A stretch of DNA of 64,000 nucleotides from CAZLYK01 sp964563495 (GTDB taxonomy: Bacteria > Acidobacteriota > Blastocatellia > RBC074): contig CAZLYK010000005.1 of NCBI GenBank assembly GCA_964563495.1, positions 9,967-73,966 on the forward strand. The letters run 5' to 3'. The first letter of the stretch is position 1; each line of letters starts with the position of its first letter. A program made the translations under genes and the position numbers. The notes beneath the pieces were generated by a model. The model was not told the DNA's origin and ran no database searches. It saw nothing but the letters and a program-made list of their open reading frames with translations. Below are positions 38,478 through 47,763 of the stretch, one piece after another.

Positions 38478-40010
38478 ATGAAAACATCACGTCTCAACCG
38501 CGGGATCTTCGCCATCCTGTTTCTGTTTTGCCTTGTCCCTTTATCCTTTACCCGGGCAGCGGCGCAAGCGGCGCCCAGACTCGATTATACGATCAGCGTG
38601 GCCGACGCGCCGAGACACATCTTTCATTTAACGGTTAAGGCCTCGAATCTCACCGGCGATCACCTGGATATCTCGCTCCCATCGTGGACGCCGGGGTGGT
38701 ATACGATCCGGCCTTACGCGGCCAATGTCATGCGGCTGGAAGCGAAATCGGGCGAGACCAGGCTGGGGATTCACGCCCTGGACAAGCAGACGTTTCGGAT
38801 TCAGACCGAAGGCAGCCGCCTACTGACGATCGATTACGATTATTACGCCAACAACCTGGCGGTCAACGGCGCCGAGCTGACCGAAAAGCGCGGATATTTT
38901 CTCGGAACCAATCTTTTCTTCTACGTGCCCGGACATACGACCGACACCCCGTCGACTCTCAAATTCGAGATCCCGGACGGATGGCGGATCGCGACCGGTT
39001 TGAAGCGCGGAGATCAACCGAATGTTTATCAGGCGCGAAACTTCGACAACCTGGTCGACTGCCCGACGGTGATCGGCGACTTCGATCAATACACGACGAC
39101 CGCGCTCGGCAAGACGATCAACATCGTCGTCGATCCGAAAGGGCAGGTCTCGGAAGAGAACAGCGTCAAACTGAAAGATTATGTCAGCCGGGTGATCGAA
39201 TCGCAGGGCAAGATGTTCGGCGGATTGCCGTACGATGAATACTGGGTGCTGTATGTCACCGGTCGCGGAGGCGGGGCGCTCGAACACGAGAACTCGACCA
39301 ACGTCATGTTGCCGAGCATGCCTCCCGATCCGCGTGCTCTGGCCGGAGTCACCTCCCACGAGCATTTCCACGCCTGGAATGTCAAACGGATCAAACCGGC
39401 GGGGATCCTGCCTTACGATTACAGCAGGGAGCAGTACATACGCGAATTGTGGTTCGCCGAGGGCTTCACCAGTTATTACGGCGACCTGCATATACGCCGA
39501 GCCGGCATCTCGACGACCGAGGATTATTTGCGCGGCCTGGGTATGAAGATCCGCGGCTTGCAGAACAGCGAGCCTCGCCGGTGGGTCTCGTTGTCAGACG
39601 CCAGCACCAGGACCTGGCTGACTTACGGCGGGGGGACAGGCAGCGGCTTCGCCAACTTCCTGACCGATTATTACAACAAGGGCGAGCTGGTCGGCTTCAT
39701 GCTCGACCTGGAGATTCGTGGTGCAACCGGAAACAGGAAGAGCCTGGATGATCTCATGCGGCATCTCTTCGAGAACTATTATCGACGCGGGCGCGGTTAC
39801 ACCAACGAAGACGTTGAAAAAGTCGCCTCGGAGATCGCCGGCCGCAGCTTCAATGATTTCTTCAAAAGCTACGTCGGCGGGACTGACGAGCTCGATTACA
39901 ATGCGGCACTCAAGCACGCGGGATTGCGCCTGGTCGATGACAAGGTCGTCGATCTCGAACAGGTCAGCGAAGCACAGCGCGCGATCCGAAAAAGCTGGAT
40001 CGGGGAATAG
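38478..40010 (+). CDS. M61-family aminopeptidase-like protein
   Basis: 510 residues with a signal peptide (about 1-30). The N-terminal beta domain (YTISVADAPRHIFHLTVKA) precedes the catalytic domain with the zinc motif HEHFH at 294-298 and Glu328 (WFAEGF) as third ligand; GGGALEHENST at 264-274 is the substrate-site segment of the family. M61 enzymes usually carry a C-terminal PDZ domain; here the sequence ends shortly after the catalytic domain, so PDZ is missing. It is probably a periplasmic aminopeptidase. Confidence 0.88.
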   Translation: MKTSRLNRGIFAILFLFCLVPLSFTRAAAQAAPRLDYTISVADAPRHIFHLTVKASNLTGDHLDISLPSWTPGWYTIRPYAANVMRLEAKSGETRLGIHALDKQTFRIQTEGSRLLTIDYDYYANNLAVNGAELTEKRGYFLGTNLFFYVPGHTTDTPSTLKFEIPDGWRIATGLKRGDQPNVYQARNFDNLVDCPTVIGDFDQYTTTALGKTINIVVDPKGQVSEENSVKLKDYVSRVIESQGKMFGGLPYDEYWVLYVTGRGGGALEHENSTNVMLPSMPPDPRALAGVTSHEHFHAWNVKRIKPAGILPYDYSREQYIRELWFAEGFTSYYGDLHIRRAGISTTEDYLRGLGMKIRGLQNSEPRRWVSLSDASTRTWLTYGGGTGSGFANFLTDYYNKGELVGFMLDLEIRGATGNRKSLDDLMRHLFENYYRRGRGYTNEDVEKVASEIAGRSFNDFFKSYVGGTDELDYNAALKHAGLRLVDDKVVDLEQVSEAQRAIRKSWIGE

Positions 40011-40040
40011 AGTCGATCTTCTCTGTTGCCCTCTAATTCG

Positions 40041-40760
40041 ATGAAAACTAGAAATCTCAAAATTTCTCTGATCGGACTCGTCTTGATCGTGGTGATCTGC
40101 TACGCCGGTTTCCGGATCAGCAGCTCCAGAACATTCCAGTTCTTCGGCGAGATCGTCCCCCGGGTAGAGACCCGGCAAAAATTTGTCGCACTGACCTTCG
40201 ATGACGGGCCGGTCCCCTCCCAGACGGAAGAGATTCTTTCGATCCTCGATCAGGGCGGCGTCAAAGCCACCTTCTTTCTCACCGGAGCAGAGCTGGAGAT
40301 GAACCCTGAGTTGGGCCGCAAGCTCGCGGCGGCCGGACACGAGATCGGCAATCACTCCTACTCGCACACGCGCATGGTCCTCAAGACGCCCGCTTTTATC
40401 AAAAACGAGATCGAGCGAACCGATGCCCTGATCAGGCAAACGGGCTATCATGGGACTATTCATTTCAGATCGCCTTTCTGCAAAAAACTGTTCCTGCTCC
40501 CTTACTATCTCTCTCAGGCCGGGCGCAAGAACATCACGTGGGACATCGAACCCGACTCCTATCCGGAGATCGCCGGCGACGCCGGCAAGATAGTTGAGCA
40601 CGTCTTGGCGCGGGCCAGGCCCGGATCGATCATTCTTCTGCACGTCATGTATCCGAGCCGGCTTCAATCGCTCAGGTCTGTCAAAGGGATTGTGGCCGGG
40701 TTAAAGGAGCAGGGTTACAGCTTCAAAACGGTGTCAGAGCTGCTCACGACAGCCGACTGA
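40041..40760 (+). CDS. Polysaccharide deacetylase-family protein
   Basis: 239 residues with an N-terminal signal anchor (about 8-24). NodB-domain motifs are visible: TFDDGP at 52-57 (catalytic Asp and metal Asp), HSYSH at about 107-111 (metal His pair), RSPF in place of R.P.G, and a late LLHV motif. It probably deacetylates cell-wall or exopolysaccharide sugars at the membrane face. ATG 40041 is used because it gives a clean anchor; an upstream TTG would add five residues. Confidence 0.9.
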   Translation: MKTRNLKISLIGLVLIVVICYAGFRISSSRTFQFFGEIVPRVETRQKFVALTFDDGPVPSQTEEILSILDQGGVKATFFLTGAELEMNPELGRKLAAAGHEIGNHSYSHTRMVLKTPAFIKNEIERTDALIRQTGYHGTIHFRSPFCKKLFLLPYYLSQAGRKNITWDIEPDSYPEIAGDAGKIVEHVLARARPGSIILLHVMYPSRLQSLRSVKGIVAGLKEQGYSFKTVSELLTTAD

Positions 40761-40778
40761 CCATCCAGGAGGTAAGCC

Positions 40779-42077
40779 ATGTTCACTCGACGATCTTTCA
40801 TCAGGGGAATTGCGACCGCGGGCGCGGCCGGCGCGATTGCGGCGAGTTTTAACGAAAAAGGGATCGCTCACGCGATCGAGGCGACCCGCTTTGTCTCGGG
40901 ACGGACTCCGGAAGATATGGCCATGGACGAAGACTTCTGGCTGGAGATACAGCGCGCTTTCACGGTCGATCGGACGCTGATCAATCTCAATAACGGCGGC
41001 GTCTCGCCCTCGCCGCGCGTGGTCCAGGAAGCCATGAAACGCTACCTCGAGTTCTCCAATCACGCTCCGGTCTACACCATGTGGCGGATTCTGGATCCGC
41101 AGATTGAAAGCGTGCGCCGCAGGCTGGCGCTGGCTTTCGGATGCGATATCGAAGAGATTGCGATCACGCGCAACGCAAGCGAGTCGCTCGAAATCTGCCA
41201 GCTCGGTCTCACTCTCAAGCCCGGAGATGAGGTCCTGACGACCAATCAGGACTATCCTCGCATGCTTACCACCTGGCGCCAGCGCGAGCGGCGCGAGGGA
41301 ATCGTCGTCAAAAAAATCTCGATCCCGGTTCCCGCCAAGGACCCCGACCAGATTGTCGAGCTGTTCGAGAAGAATATCAGTCCGCGCACAAAGGTCATTC
41401 ATTTCTGCCACATCACCAATCTGAGCGGCCAGATCTATCCGGTCAAACGTATCTGCCAATTGGCTCGTCAGCGCGGGATAGAGGCGATCGTCGACGGCGC
41501 ACACGCTTTTGCCCATTTCCCATTCAAGCACACCGACCTGGACTGCGATTATTACGGAACCAGCCTGCACAAATGGCTCTCCGCTCCATTCGGCACCGGT
41601 TTTTTATACGTCCGACGAGCGAAGATCCCGAATCTTTGGCCGCTTATGGCCGCCGAAGAGGCGAACACGGCCAACATCCGCAAATATGAAGAGATCGGCA
41701 CACATCCTTCGGCCAATGCACTGGCGATCAATGAGGCTCTCGATTTCCACGAAGGCATCGGGCCTGAGCGCAAGGCCGCGCGTCTGCGCTATCTTTTCCA
41801 TCGCTGGGCAAAACGGATTGAAGGTCAAAAAGGCGTCAGGATTTTAACCAGTTTCGACCCCAGACAGTCGTGCGGGCTGACGCTGGTCAATCTCGAGGGC
41901 GTAGATCCGGGGGCGCTCTCAACCCATCTGCACAACAACTACCGGATTATCACCACACCGATCAAACACCCGGAATTCGAGGGGCTGCGCGTGACGCCGA
42001 ATGTTTATACGACGCTGCGCGAAATCGACATTTTCGCTGAGGCCATGGAGAAGGTGATCGACAAAGGGATCGGCTGA
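40779..42077 (+). CDS. Tat-exported class V aminotransferase-fold protein
   Basis: 432 residues. A Tat-like signal (TRRSFIRGIATAGAAGAIA) precedes an isopenicillin N epimerase/cysteine desulfurase-type fold. Markers: NLNNGGVSPSPRVVQEAM, ITRNASESLEICQLGL (cofactor loop), IVDGAHAFAHFPF (Asp that contacts the pyridine N) and GTSLHKWLSAPFGTGFLY with the PLP Lys. A Tat signal on a PLP enzyme fits folding with cofactor before export. The reaction is unknown. It starts 18 bp after the deacetylase. Confidence 0.88.
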   Translation: MFTRRSFIRGIATAGAAGAIAASFNEKGIAHAIEATRFVSGRTPEDMAMDEDFWLEIQRAFTVDRTLINLNNGGVSPSPRVVQEAMKRYLEFSNHAPVYTMWRILDPQIESVRRRLALAFGCDIEEIAITRNASESLEICQLGLTLKPGDEVLTTNQDYPRMLTTWRQRERREGIVVKKISIPVPAKDPDQIVELFEKNISPRTKVIHFCHITNLSGQIYPVKRICQLARQRGIEAIVDGAHAFAHFPFKHTDLDCDYYGTSLHKWLSAPFGTGFLYVRRAKIPNLWPLMAAEEANTANIRKYEEIGTHPSANALAINEALDFHEGIGPERKAARLRYLFHRWAKRIEGQKGVRILTSFDPRQSCGLTLVNLEGVDPGALSTHLHNNYRIITTPIKHPEFEGLRVTPNVYTTLREIDIFAEAMEKVIDKGIG

Positions 42078-42095
42078 CCGGATCCGGATTGACTT

Positions 42096-42425
42096 ATGAT
42101 TTTACTGAAGATCTCTTATCGACTGCGCGCCCACGACGTGGCTGAATACGATCGCACATTCGCCGCGCGGACGCTCCCGCTGATTCGCGAGCACGATTTT
42201 CGATTCTGGGGAATCTGGCGCACCATCGTCGGTGGCGCGCAGGAGTATCTTGAATTGTGGGAGTTCGATTCGATCGCGGAGTTTGACGAGAAATGGCGCA
42301 AGCTCATGGCCGACCCGCGATTGAAGGAGATCTTTGCCGTGACCGGACCGATGGTCGAGGACGAGAAGCTCTCCCTCTTCGAACCCTCGCTCCCCGGCGA
42401 AAAGATTATCTCCCTGAAGAGATAG
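42096..42425 (+). CDS. NIPSNAP-like small protein
   Basis: 109 residues resembling a ferredoxin-like dimeric alpha/beta-barrel fold (ILLKISYRLRAHDVAEYDRT, EYLELWEFDSIAEFDEKW). It belongs to the NIPSNAP/antibiotic-biosynthesis-monooxygenase-like group with no certain function. It starts 18 bp after the aminotransferase. Its stop (TAG) is part of the AATAGACAGG-like edge of a CAGGATT repeat. Confidence 0.75.
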   Translation: MILLKISYRLRAHDVAEYDRTFAARTLPLIREHDFRFWGIWRTIVGGAQEYLELWEFDSIAEFDEKWRKLMADPRLKEIFAVTGPMVEDEKLSLFEPSLPGEKIISLKR

Positions 42426-42512
42426 ACAGGATCGACAGGATTTTTGCAGGATTGAACAAGACATCATCTTGTTCAATCCTGCAAAAATCCTGTCGATCCT
42501 GTCTATCTCTTC
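42416..42512. repeat. CAGGATT-module inverted pair, perfect 46-bp arms over two stop codons
   Basis: Arm 42416-42461 is the exact reverse complement of 42467-42512, loop 5 bp. The left arm contains the stop of the NIPSNAP-like gene; the right arm overlaps the stop of the convergent FecR gene. It should form a very strong hairpin in either transcript. Confidence 0.93.
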
Positions 42513-44553
42513 AGGAATCGGGTTTGCGTGTCGGAGCCGGCCGATCAGTGCTGCGCGCCGGAGCGGATTCTTTTGCCGGCGCGGGCGGAGCGCTTTGACG
42601 CGGAGGTGCTGTCGACCCGCGCTCTATCGTGCGTGGAGGCGCCGATTCTCTCGGCGGCGGCGACTCGCGGCGTTCGATCGTAGCGCGCGGCGGAGGTTCC
42701 GAGCGGCGCTGCTCAGATTCGATCCTAGCCGGCGATTCACTGCGCGATGGGCGCTCGGTGCGAACCGGCGGATCACTGCCACGGCTCGGCGATGGATATT
42801 CGCGTGGCGGAGTTCTGATCTCACGCGCTGGTTGATCGCGCTCGCCGGTGGCTTCTCTCCCCTCCCTTGCCCGCCGATCCGGTGGGGCAGCCCGTTCGAC
42901 CTCTCGATATTCAGGAGCTCGCGATGGCCGCTCCGGACGCACGATCTGCCCATCCACAATCCTGGTCGGCGAAGAGCCGGCAGGCGCGGCTGAGCCATCA
43001 GGAACCGCGCGTGAGGGAGCCGGCGTGGATCTATCGATCGTCCTCGCCGGCGCCTTCGCTTCATCGACAGTCCTGCGAGCCACGACTGGGGCCTCGATTC
43101 TGCGCGCCACCTCGGCGCGTTCGATCAGAGCGGTCCGGGCCGGCGTGGTTTGAGTCGGTTTGATCTCGTCTGTCTGGACCAGGACCGGCGCGGCGGACTG
43201 GCTCCCCCTCGGTCCACCCCGCGAAGGCGAGGTCAAAACGTCGTTGGTCACCAGGACGCGGTTCTGATCGAATCTGCGACTCTCCATTCCGCTCACACCG
43301 CCGGGAGCATTGTAATTACGCAAGGATTCGATCGAGCGCGGGCTATTGCCGGCGCTCCCTCTCCGGCCGTAATGCTGCTCGCCCGGGGCGAGCGGGCACC
43401 AACCAAACCAGCCATCTCTGGAACCGCTGCGGTAACCGTCATTGAATCCGTCGCGATAGCCTCGACCGTAACCGCCGCCCCAGCCGAAGAAAGCGACCAG
43501 GTGGGGAGACCATCGCCACCCCGATCCGATCCCTACGCCAAAGCCGACCGTCGGCACCCAGCACCAACGGCTGCCGTACCAGGCCCAGCGGCCATAATGA
43601 TATGGCGCCCACCCCCACGGCTCGTAAGAAATCCACGTCCATCCGTATGCCGGATACCAGCGCCAGTAGCCCTGCCGGAATGGGGCCCACCCGACGGGGG
43701 TGCCGCGCGGAGTCCAGACCCAGCCATATCCCGGGGCTTCGTACCAATCACCGTAAATATCCAGGTCATACACTCCGGGAATCGACGCCGGGACGTATCG
43801 CGAGCTGCGATAGCCGTCGGCGCGCGAAAAGAGCTGGTCATCGCGCCGATCATTCCAGCGATCCCAGTCGTCTTTGTCATCGAGCCTGGTGATCTGAAAG
43901 AAGCCCGGATCATTCCCCTCGATCAGGATCCGGCGGCCCTGTTTGACCGTGATCGTGCCCAGATCCTTGTGATAAACCTCGGCTTGACCGCGTCGAACAA
44001 TGACTTCGGTGAAACCGTCGTCGCGCACATTGATCCGGTATAGACCTTCTTTCAGGAGAGTGACGGCGACGACCGGCGTGTCAACCTCGAAATAGACCGG
44101 GTCATCAACTCCCACGTCATTAGCGTCGACGACATGGAACTGGCGGCGATCCAGGCTGTCTATCCGAAAAGTCGCCGTCCCCACCGGCAGCGCCAGCTGA
44201 ATCGTGCCGGTATTGAAGGCCGTAAAACGCAGGTTGGTGTCGTGGTCTATCCGGACTATGTTTCGACCGCTGAGCTGAATTTCGGCTCGACCATTGGGAC
44301 CGCTATAGAGCTGATCGCTTTGATCGAGCGGCAAGTTGATCGTCGCGTCGAACCAATCCCGGCGCGAATCATTGGCCCGCTGATAACTGACATCCCCATC
44401 GATCAGGCTGACGCGCGCGACGCGAATGACCGGCTCATCGGCGATGACCAGCGTACAGAGCACCGTCATTAATAAGGCAATCAACGCCATGAGCGCCGGT
44501 GAATAGGCGCGGCAGCGATAGAAAATTCGTTTTGCTTTCTGAAAGATCCTCAT
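42511..44553 (-). CDS. FecR-domain protein with Trp/Tyr-rich repeats
   Basis: 680 residues. A signal/anchor segment (SPALMALIALLMTVLCTLVI) is followed by a FecR-type domain (RVARVSLIDGDVSYQ, DTPVVAVTLLKEGLYRINV), then Trp/Tyr-rich repeats (DIYGDWYEAPGYGWVWTP, GYWRWYPAYGWTWISYEPW) of the DUF6600 type, and a long low-complexity Arg/Pro/Ser/Glu tail. It is probably a periplasmic or envelope protein; the aromatic repeats may bind sugars or the cell surface. ATG 44553 is chosen because GGAGGAATTT precedes it; an upstream ATG would add 18 residues without a ribosome-binding site. Confidence 0.85.
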   Translation of the reverse strand: MRIFQKAKRIFYRCRAYSPALMALIALLMTVLCTLVIADEPVIRVARVSLIDGDVSYQRANDSRRDWFDATINLPLDQSDQLYSGPNGRAEIQLSGRNIVRIDHDTNLRFTAFNTGTIQLALPVGTATFRIDSLDRRQFHVVDANDVGVDDPVYFEVDTPVVAVTLLKEGLYRINVRDDGFTEVIVRRGQAEVYHKDLGTITVKQGRRILIEGNDPGFFQITRLDDKDDWDRWNDRRDDQLFSRADGYRSSRYVPASIPGVYDLDIYGDWYEAPGYGWVWTPRGTPVGWAPFRQGYWRWYPAYGWTWISYEPWGWAPYHYGRWAWYGSRWCWVPTVGFGVGIGSGWRWSPHLVAFFGWGGGYGRGYRDGFNDGYRSGSRDGWFGWCPLAPGEQHYGRRGSAGNSPRSIESLRNYNAPGGVSGMESRRFDQNRVLVTNDVLTSPSRGGPRGSQSAAPVLVQTDEIKPTQTTPARTALIERAEVARRIEAPVVARRTVDEAKAPARTIDRSTPAPSRAVPDGSAAPAGSSPTRIVDGQIVRPERPSRAPEYREVERAAPPDRRAREGREATGERDQPAREIRTPPREYPSPSRGSDPPVRTERPSRSESPARIESEQRRSEPPPRATIERRESPPPRESAPPRTIERGSTAPPRQSAPPAPAKESAPARSTDRPAPTRKPDS

Positions 44554-44906
44554 AAATTCCTCCGCGCAGAATCGGGCCTTTGTCAGCCTTCCCCGAGAGT
44601 TTTTCAATCTTCCGAGAAAGATAATTTAAAGGGCTATTTGAATGCTACGCAACCCTTATGCCGCCATTGGGGGATTAAAAAGATTCTTATAATTTGAGAC
44701 GGTCCTTGATCTTTTTCGATCTTCCGATAAACCCCTATCGATTTTGTCTCTCGGGGGTTACACCAAATAGTTGAGTGGAGCGACTAAAACGTATGCCGAA
44801 CGCGATCAAACTTGACTAAAACTCCAGCGGGGCTAACAATGCGCGCGTTTGCATTTCAAATCCATCAAAACCAGTATCAAGCCAGGGTCTCAGACGGGAG
44901 AGGACA
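44554..44906. other. AT-rich divergent intergenic region
   Basis: Spacer between the FecR gene and the divergent oxidoreductase. No gene, palindrome or repeat could be supported. It presumably holds both promoters. Confidence 0.6.
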
Positions 44907-46235
44907 ATGAAGACGAATCGTCGTGATTTTCTCAAAGTTTCTGCGGCGGCTGGGATTTTCCCGCTTCCGATGATTGGGGCACAATCAAAAGACAAGAAAT
45001 ACCGGACGGCGCTGATCGGCTCCGGCTGGTGGGGGATGAATATCCTGCGGGAAGCCATCTCGGCCGGCGAATCGAAAGTCGTGGCCATGTGCGATGTCGA
45101 TGAGAACATGCTCGATCCGGCGGCGGCCGAAGTCGAGAAACTCTCCGGCGACCAGGCCCGGAAGTACAAAGACTACCGGGAGATGCTCCAGAAAGAGAAG
45201 CCGGAGATCGTCATCGTCGGGACTCCCGATCACTGGCACCCGCTCAATATGATTGCGGCGGTCAATGCCGGCGCCCACGTCTATGTCGAAAAGCCGATCG
45301 GCCACACGATCAAGGAAGGCCGCGCCATGGTCAACGCCGCGCGTGCCGCCGGGCGCGTGGTGCAGGTCGGGACACATCGCCGCGTCTCTGCCCACAATCT
45401 CTCCGGTCGTGAGTTCATCCGCTCAGGGAAAGTGGGAAAGATCGGCATGGTGCGGTGTTTCGTCCACTACGGCGGAGGACCAGAAAAACCGGGGTTGAAC
45501 ACCGAGCCGCCCAAGGGGCTGGACTGGGAGACGTGGTGCGGGCCGGCGCCGTTGCGGCCGTTCAATACCAAAATTCATACTCGCGGCTTTCGCAACTTCC
45601 TCGATTACGCCAACGGTACGCTCGGCGATTGGGGGATTCACTGGATTGATCAGATCCTTTGGGTGACTGGAGAAAAATACCCGCGCAAAATTTTCTCGAC
45701 CGGTGGACGGCAGATCGCCGGACCGATCGTCAATACAAAGACGGAACAGACCACTGATGCACCCGACCATCAGGTCGCGGTTTACGAATTCGACTCATTC
45801 ACCGTCAGTTGGGAGCACCGGCGTTTTGCCGCCAACAATGCCGAGAAGACTCACCCGCAACAGGCCGTCGGTTGCTACTTCTACGGGACGAATGGGACTT
45901 TTCATATGGGCTGGCTCGACGGTTGGACGTTCTATCCGACAGACCCCAAAGCTCCGGTCGTCCACGAAGACGCCAAACTCAATCAGCCCGACGCGCAGAA
46001 TATCAAGGAGCTCTGGGCCGATTTCCTGGATGCCGTCAAGACCGGCCGCAAACCGGCGAGCGATATCGAAGAGGTGCACTACTCGACCAATGTCAGCCTG
46101 CTCGGCATGATCTCTTATAAGCTCGGCCGCAGCCTGGCGTGGGATGGTGTCAAAGAACAGATCATCGGCGACGCGGAGGCCAACAAGATGCTCAGCCGCA
46201 AATATCGCGGAACCTGGGAGTATCCGAAAGCGTGA
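44907..46235 (+). CDS. Tat-exported Gfo/Idh/MocA-family oxidoreductase
   Basis: 442 residues. Tat signal NRRDFLKVSAAAGIFPLP (3-20), then a Rossmann fold with ALIGSGWWGMNIL (dinucleotide loop) and the family motif EKP in HVYVEKPIGHTIKEG, and a C-terminal substrate domain (GDWGIHWIDQILW). Exported members in Acidobacteriota and related phyla usually act on sugars with tightly bound NAD(P). The sugar substrate is unknown. A leader hairpin and a small flavin-type protein gene follow on the same strand. Confidence 0.9.
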   Translation: MKTNRRDFLKVSAAAGIFPLPMIGAQSKDKKYRTALIGSGWWGMNILREAISAGESKVVAMCDVDENMLDPAAAEVEKLSGDQARKYKDYREMLQKEKPEIVIVGTPDHWHPLNMIAAVNAGAHVYVEKPIGHTIKEGRAMVNAARAAGRVVQVGTHRRVSAHNLSGREFIRSGKVGKIGMVRCFVHYGGGPEKPGLNTEPPKGLDWETWCGPAPLRPFNTKIHTRGFRNFLDYANGTLGDWGIHWIDQILWVTGEKYPRKIFSTGGRQIAGPIVNTKTEQTTDAPDHQVAVYEFDSFTVSWEHRRFAANNAEKTHPQQAVGCYFYGTNGTFHMGWLDGWTFYPTDPKAPVVHEDAKLNQPDAQNIKELWADFLDAVKTGRKPASDIEEVHYSTNVSLLGMISYKLGRSLAWDGVKEQIIGDAEANKMLSRKYRGTWEYPKA

Positions 46236-46239
46236 GGAG

Positions 46240-46371
46240 CCGTTCACGTCGCATGGCAACGCCCTGAGACAATGAAAAGCCTGGGTACGCGCGCGCCGCG
46301 GCGCGCCGAGCTTCGGCCAAAAACCGATTGTTTAAAAAATTGCACGCCCGAGGCGTGCGTCCCGGGCTTTT
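46240..46371 (+). repeat. Second copy of the leader-hairpin repeat family
   Basis: The block matches 21210-21302 in its first part (GTCGCATGGCAACGCCCTG, then ACAATGAAAAGCC.GGGTAC) and ends with GCGTCCCGGGCTTTTC. The outer arms pair; the middle is longer than in the other copy. It ends a few bases before the GAGGA-type ribosome-binding site of the gene at 46386. Confidence 0.75.
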
Positions 46372-46385
46372 CAGAAGAGAGGAAA

Positions 46386-46847
46386 ATGAATATTGCGGAC
46401 TACAGTCAGGCGGCGCGCCGCCTGATCCGGAAAGAGAGACACGGCGTGCTCTCGACCATCTCCAGTAAGATGAACGGCTGGCCTTTCGGTTCACTCACAC
46501 CTTACGCGCTGGACGCCGGAGGGGAACCGATCATCCTGCTCAGCGGGCTGGCCGAACACACGCGCAATCTGAGCGAAGACCCGCGCGTCAGCCTCTTCAT
46601 CCAGGATTCCGATGCCCTCGATAATCCGCAGACCGGCGCCCGCGTGACCCTGCTGGCCAACGCCGAACCGGCGCCTGAAGATGAAAGAGAAGAGCTGGGC
46701 CGCCTCTACCTGGGCCATTTCCCCGATTCAGCCGGCCTCTTTCAATTGGGAGATTTCAATCTCTACCGGCTCAAACTCGGCCGCGCGCGCTTCATCGGCG
46801 GCTTCGGGCAGGCTGCCTGGCTCGATGCCGAGGATCTGATGAAATAG
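46386..46847 (+). CDS. HugZ/PNPOx-like FMN-binding split-barrel protein
   Basis: 153 residues. The pattern RKERHGVLSTISSKMNGWPF, GSLTPYALDAGGEPIILLSG and ARVTLLANAEPAP matches the N-terminal domain of heme-utilisation HugZ proteins and other pyridoxamine-phosphate-oxidase-like split barrels. It lacks the HugZ C-terminal DUF2470 domain. It may bind heme or flavin. ATG 46386 follows AGAGGAAA. Its 3' end overlaps the convergent PAP2 gene by 56 bp. Confidence 0.82.
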   Translation: MNIADYSQAARRLIRKERHGVLSTISSKMNGWPFGSLTPYALDAGGEPIILLSGLAEHTRNLSEDPRVSLFIQDSDALDNPQTGARVTLLANAEPAPEDEREELGRLYLGHFPDSAGLFQLGDFNLYRLKLGRARFIGGFGQAAWLDAEDLMK

Positions 46848-47763
46848 TCATTCTCGCGCCGATCCAGCATCCGATGAAGGCCATGAGGGCGCCGGCCAGG
46901 ACGTCCATGACATAGTGATATCGTCCGTAAACCGTCGCCACACAGATGCTCAGGACGAGCGGCGTCAACCAGAAGCCGAGCTTCGGCGCGAACCGCCAGG
47001 CCGAAATCAACGCCACCACCGAACCCGCGACGTGCGCGCTCGGGAACGCCCCACCGTGCACCCGCCCGTGCTTCTCTATCAAATTGATCAAACCAGTCAC
47101 GGGGCCGCCAGCCAGATCGACCTGCTGCAGATGACCGAGTGTGTGATGAGGGCTTTCGATCGGAAAAAAGACGAAGACCGGGTAACAGAGGTAATATGCC
47201 GCGCAGGTCGAGGCGATAAAGATCCCGAACTCGCGCCGGCTCCCTCGCACCCATAAATATGCCCCCAATCCGATGGTCAGCAAATAGTAGCTGGTGTAAG
47301 CCAATTGCATGGATTCGGTCAGCCAGTAACTGCTGAACTGCTCTATCCAGACCGTCGGGTGAGCGCCGAAGAGCGCGTAATCCGCCCTGATCAGGATCTC
47401 GTCGAACCAACCGGGAAAGATCGCGTGGACGATCAACCCGATCTCCTCAAAGAAGAAGAGAAAGAGCAACGTCGGATACCAGTGGCTGAGAAGATCGAGC
47501 ACGCGAATCTTTCGACGGCGTGCATAGGTTAACAAAAGGATCATCGCCATCAAGCCGAGATGGATCGGCAGCAGAACCCGCCAATGTTCGATGTTTTGAC
47601 GGCAGATCATGATCAGCGAGGTCGAAAAGACCAGGTAGAACAGAGTCAGCCTGTCAGCCGGGTTGAGATGGCTCCACGCGTGACTCAACCGGCGGTGATC
47701 CGGGCGATCGAATCGGTAAACGACCTCAGCCAATCTCCCCGTGTCCCGAGTTGATCTGATCAT
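46792..47763 (-). CDS. PAP2-superfamily (Aur1-like) phosphatase/phosphotransferase
   Basis: 323 residues, about six membrane helices. The PAP2 signature is present as GGAFPSAHVAGS (domain 2) and YGRYHYVMDVLAG (domain 3, His then Asp). The YPVFVFFPIESPHHTLG loop before domain 2 resembles the PAP2_3 subgroup, which includes inositol phosphorylceramide synthase. It could be a lipid phosphatase or a headgroup transferase. AGGA lies upstream of ATG 47763. The start overlaps the HAD gene by 38 bp and the end overlaps the convergent split-barrel gene by 56 bp. Confidence 0.85.
   Translation of the reverse strand: MIRSTRDTGRLAEVVYRFDRPDHRRLSHAWSHLNPADRLTLFYLVFSTSLIMICRQNIEHWRVLLPIHLGLMAMILLLTYARRRKIRVLDLLSHWYPTLLFLFFFEEIGLIVHAIFPGWFDEILIRADYALFGAHPTVWIEQFSSYWLTESMQLAYTSYYLLTIGLGAYLWVRGSRREFGIFIASTCAAYYLCYPVFVFFPIESPHHTLGHLQQVDLAGGPVTGLINLIEKHGRVHGGAFPSAHVAGSVVALISAWRFAPKLGFWLTPLVLSICVATVYGRYHYVMDVLAGALMAFIGCWIGARMTISSDPRHRARQPARSRR

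Noticed and set aside
42629..44043. Several long plus-strand frames opposite the FecR protein
   Set aside because: They are low-complexity Arg/Ser/Ala-rich mirrors of the Pro/Arg/Ser-rich tail and Trp/Tyr repeats on the minus strand.
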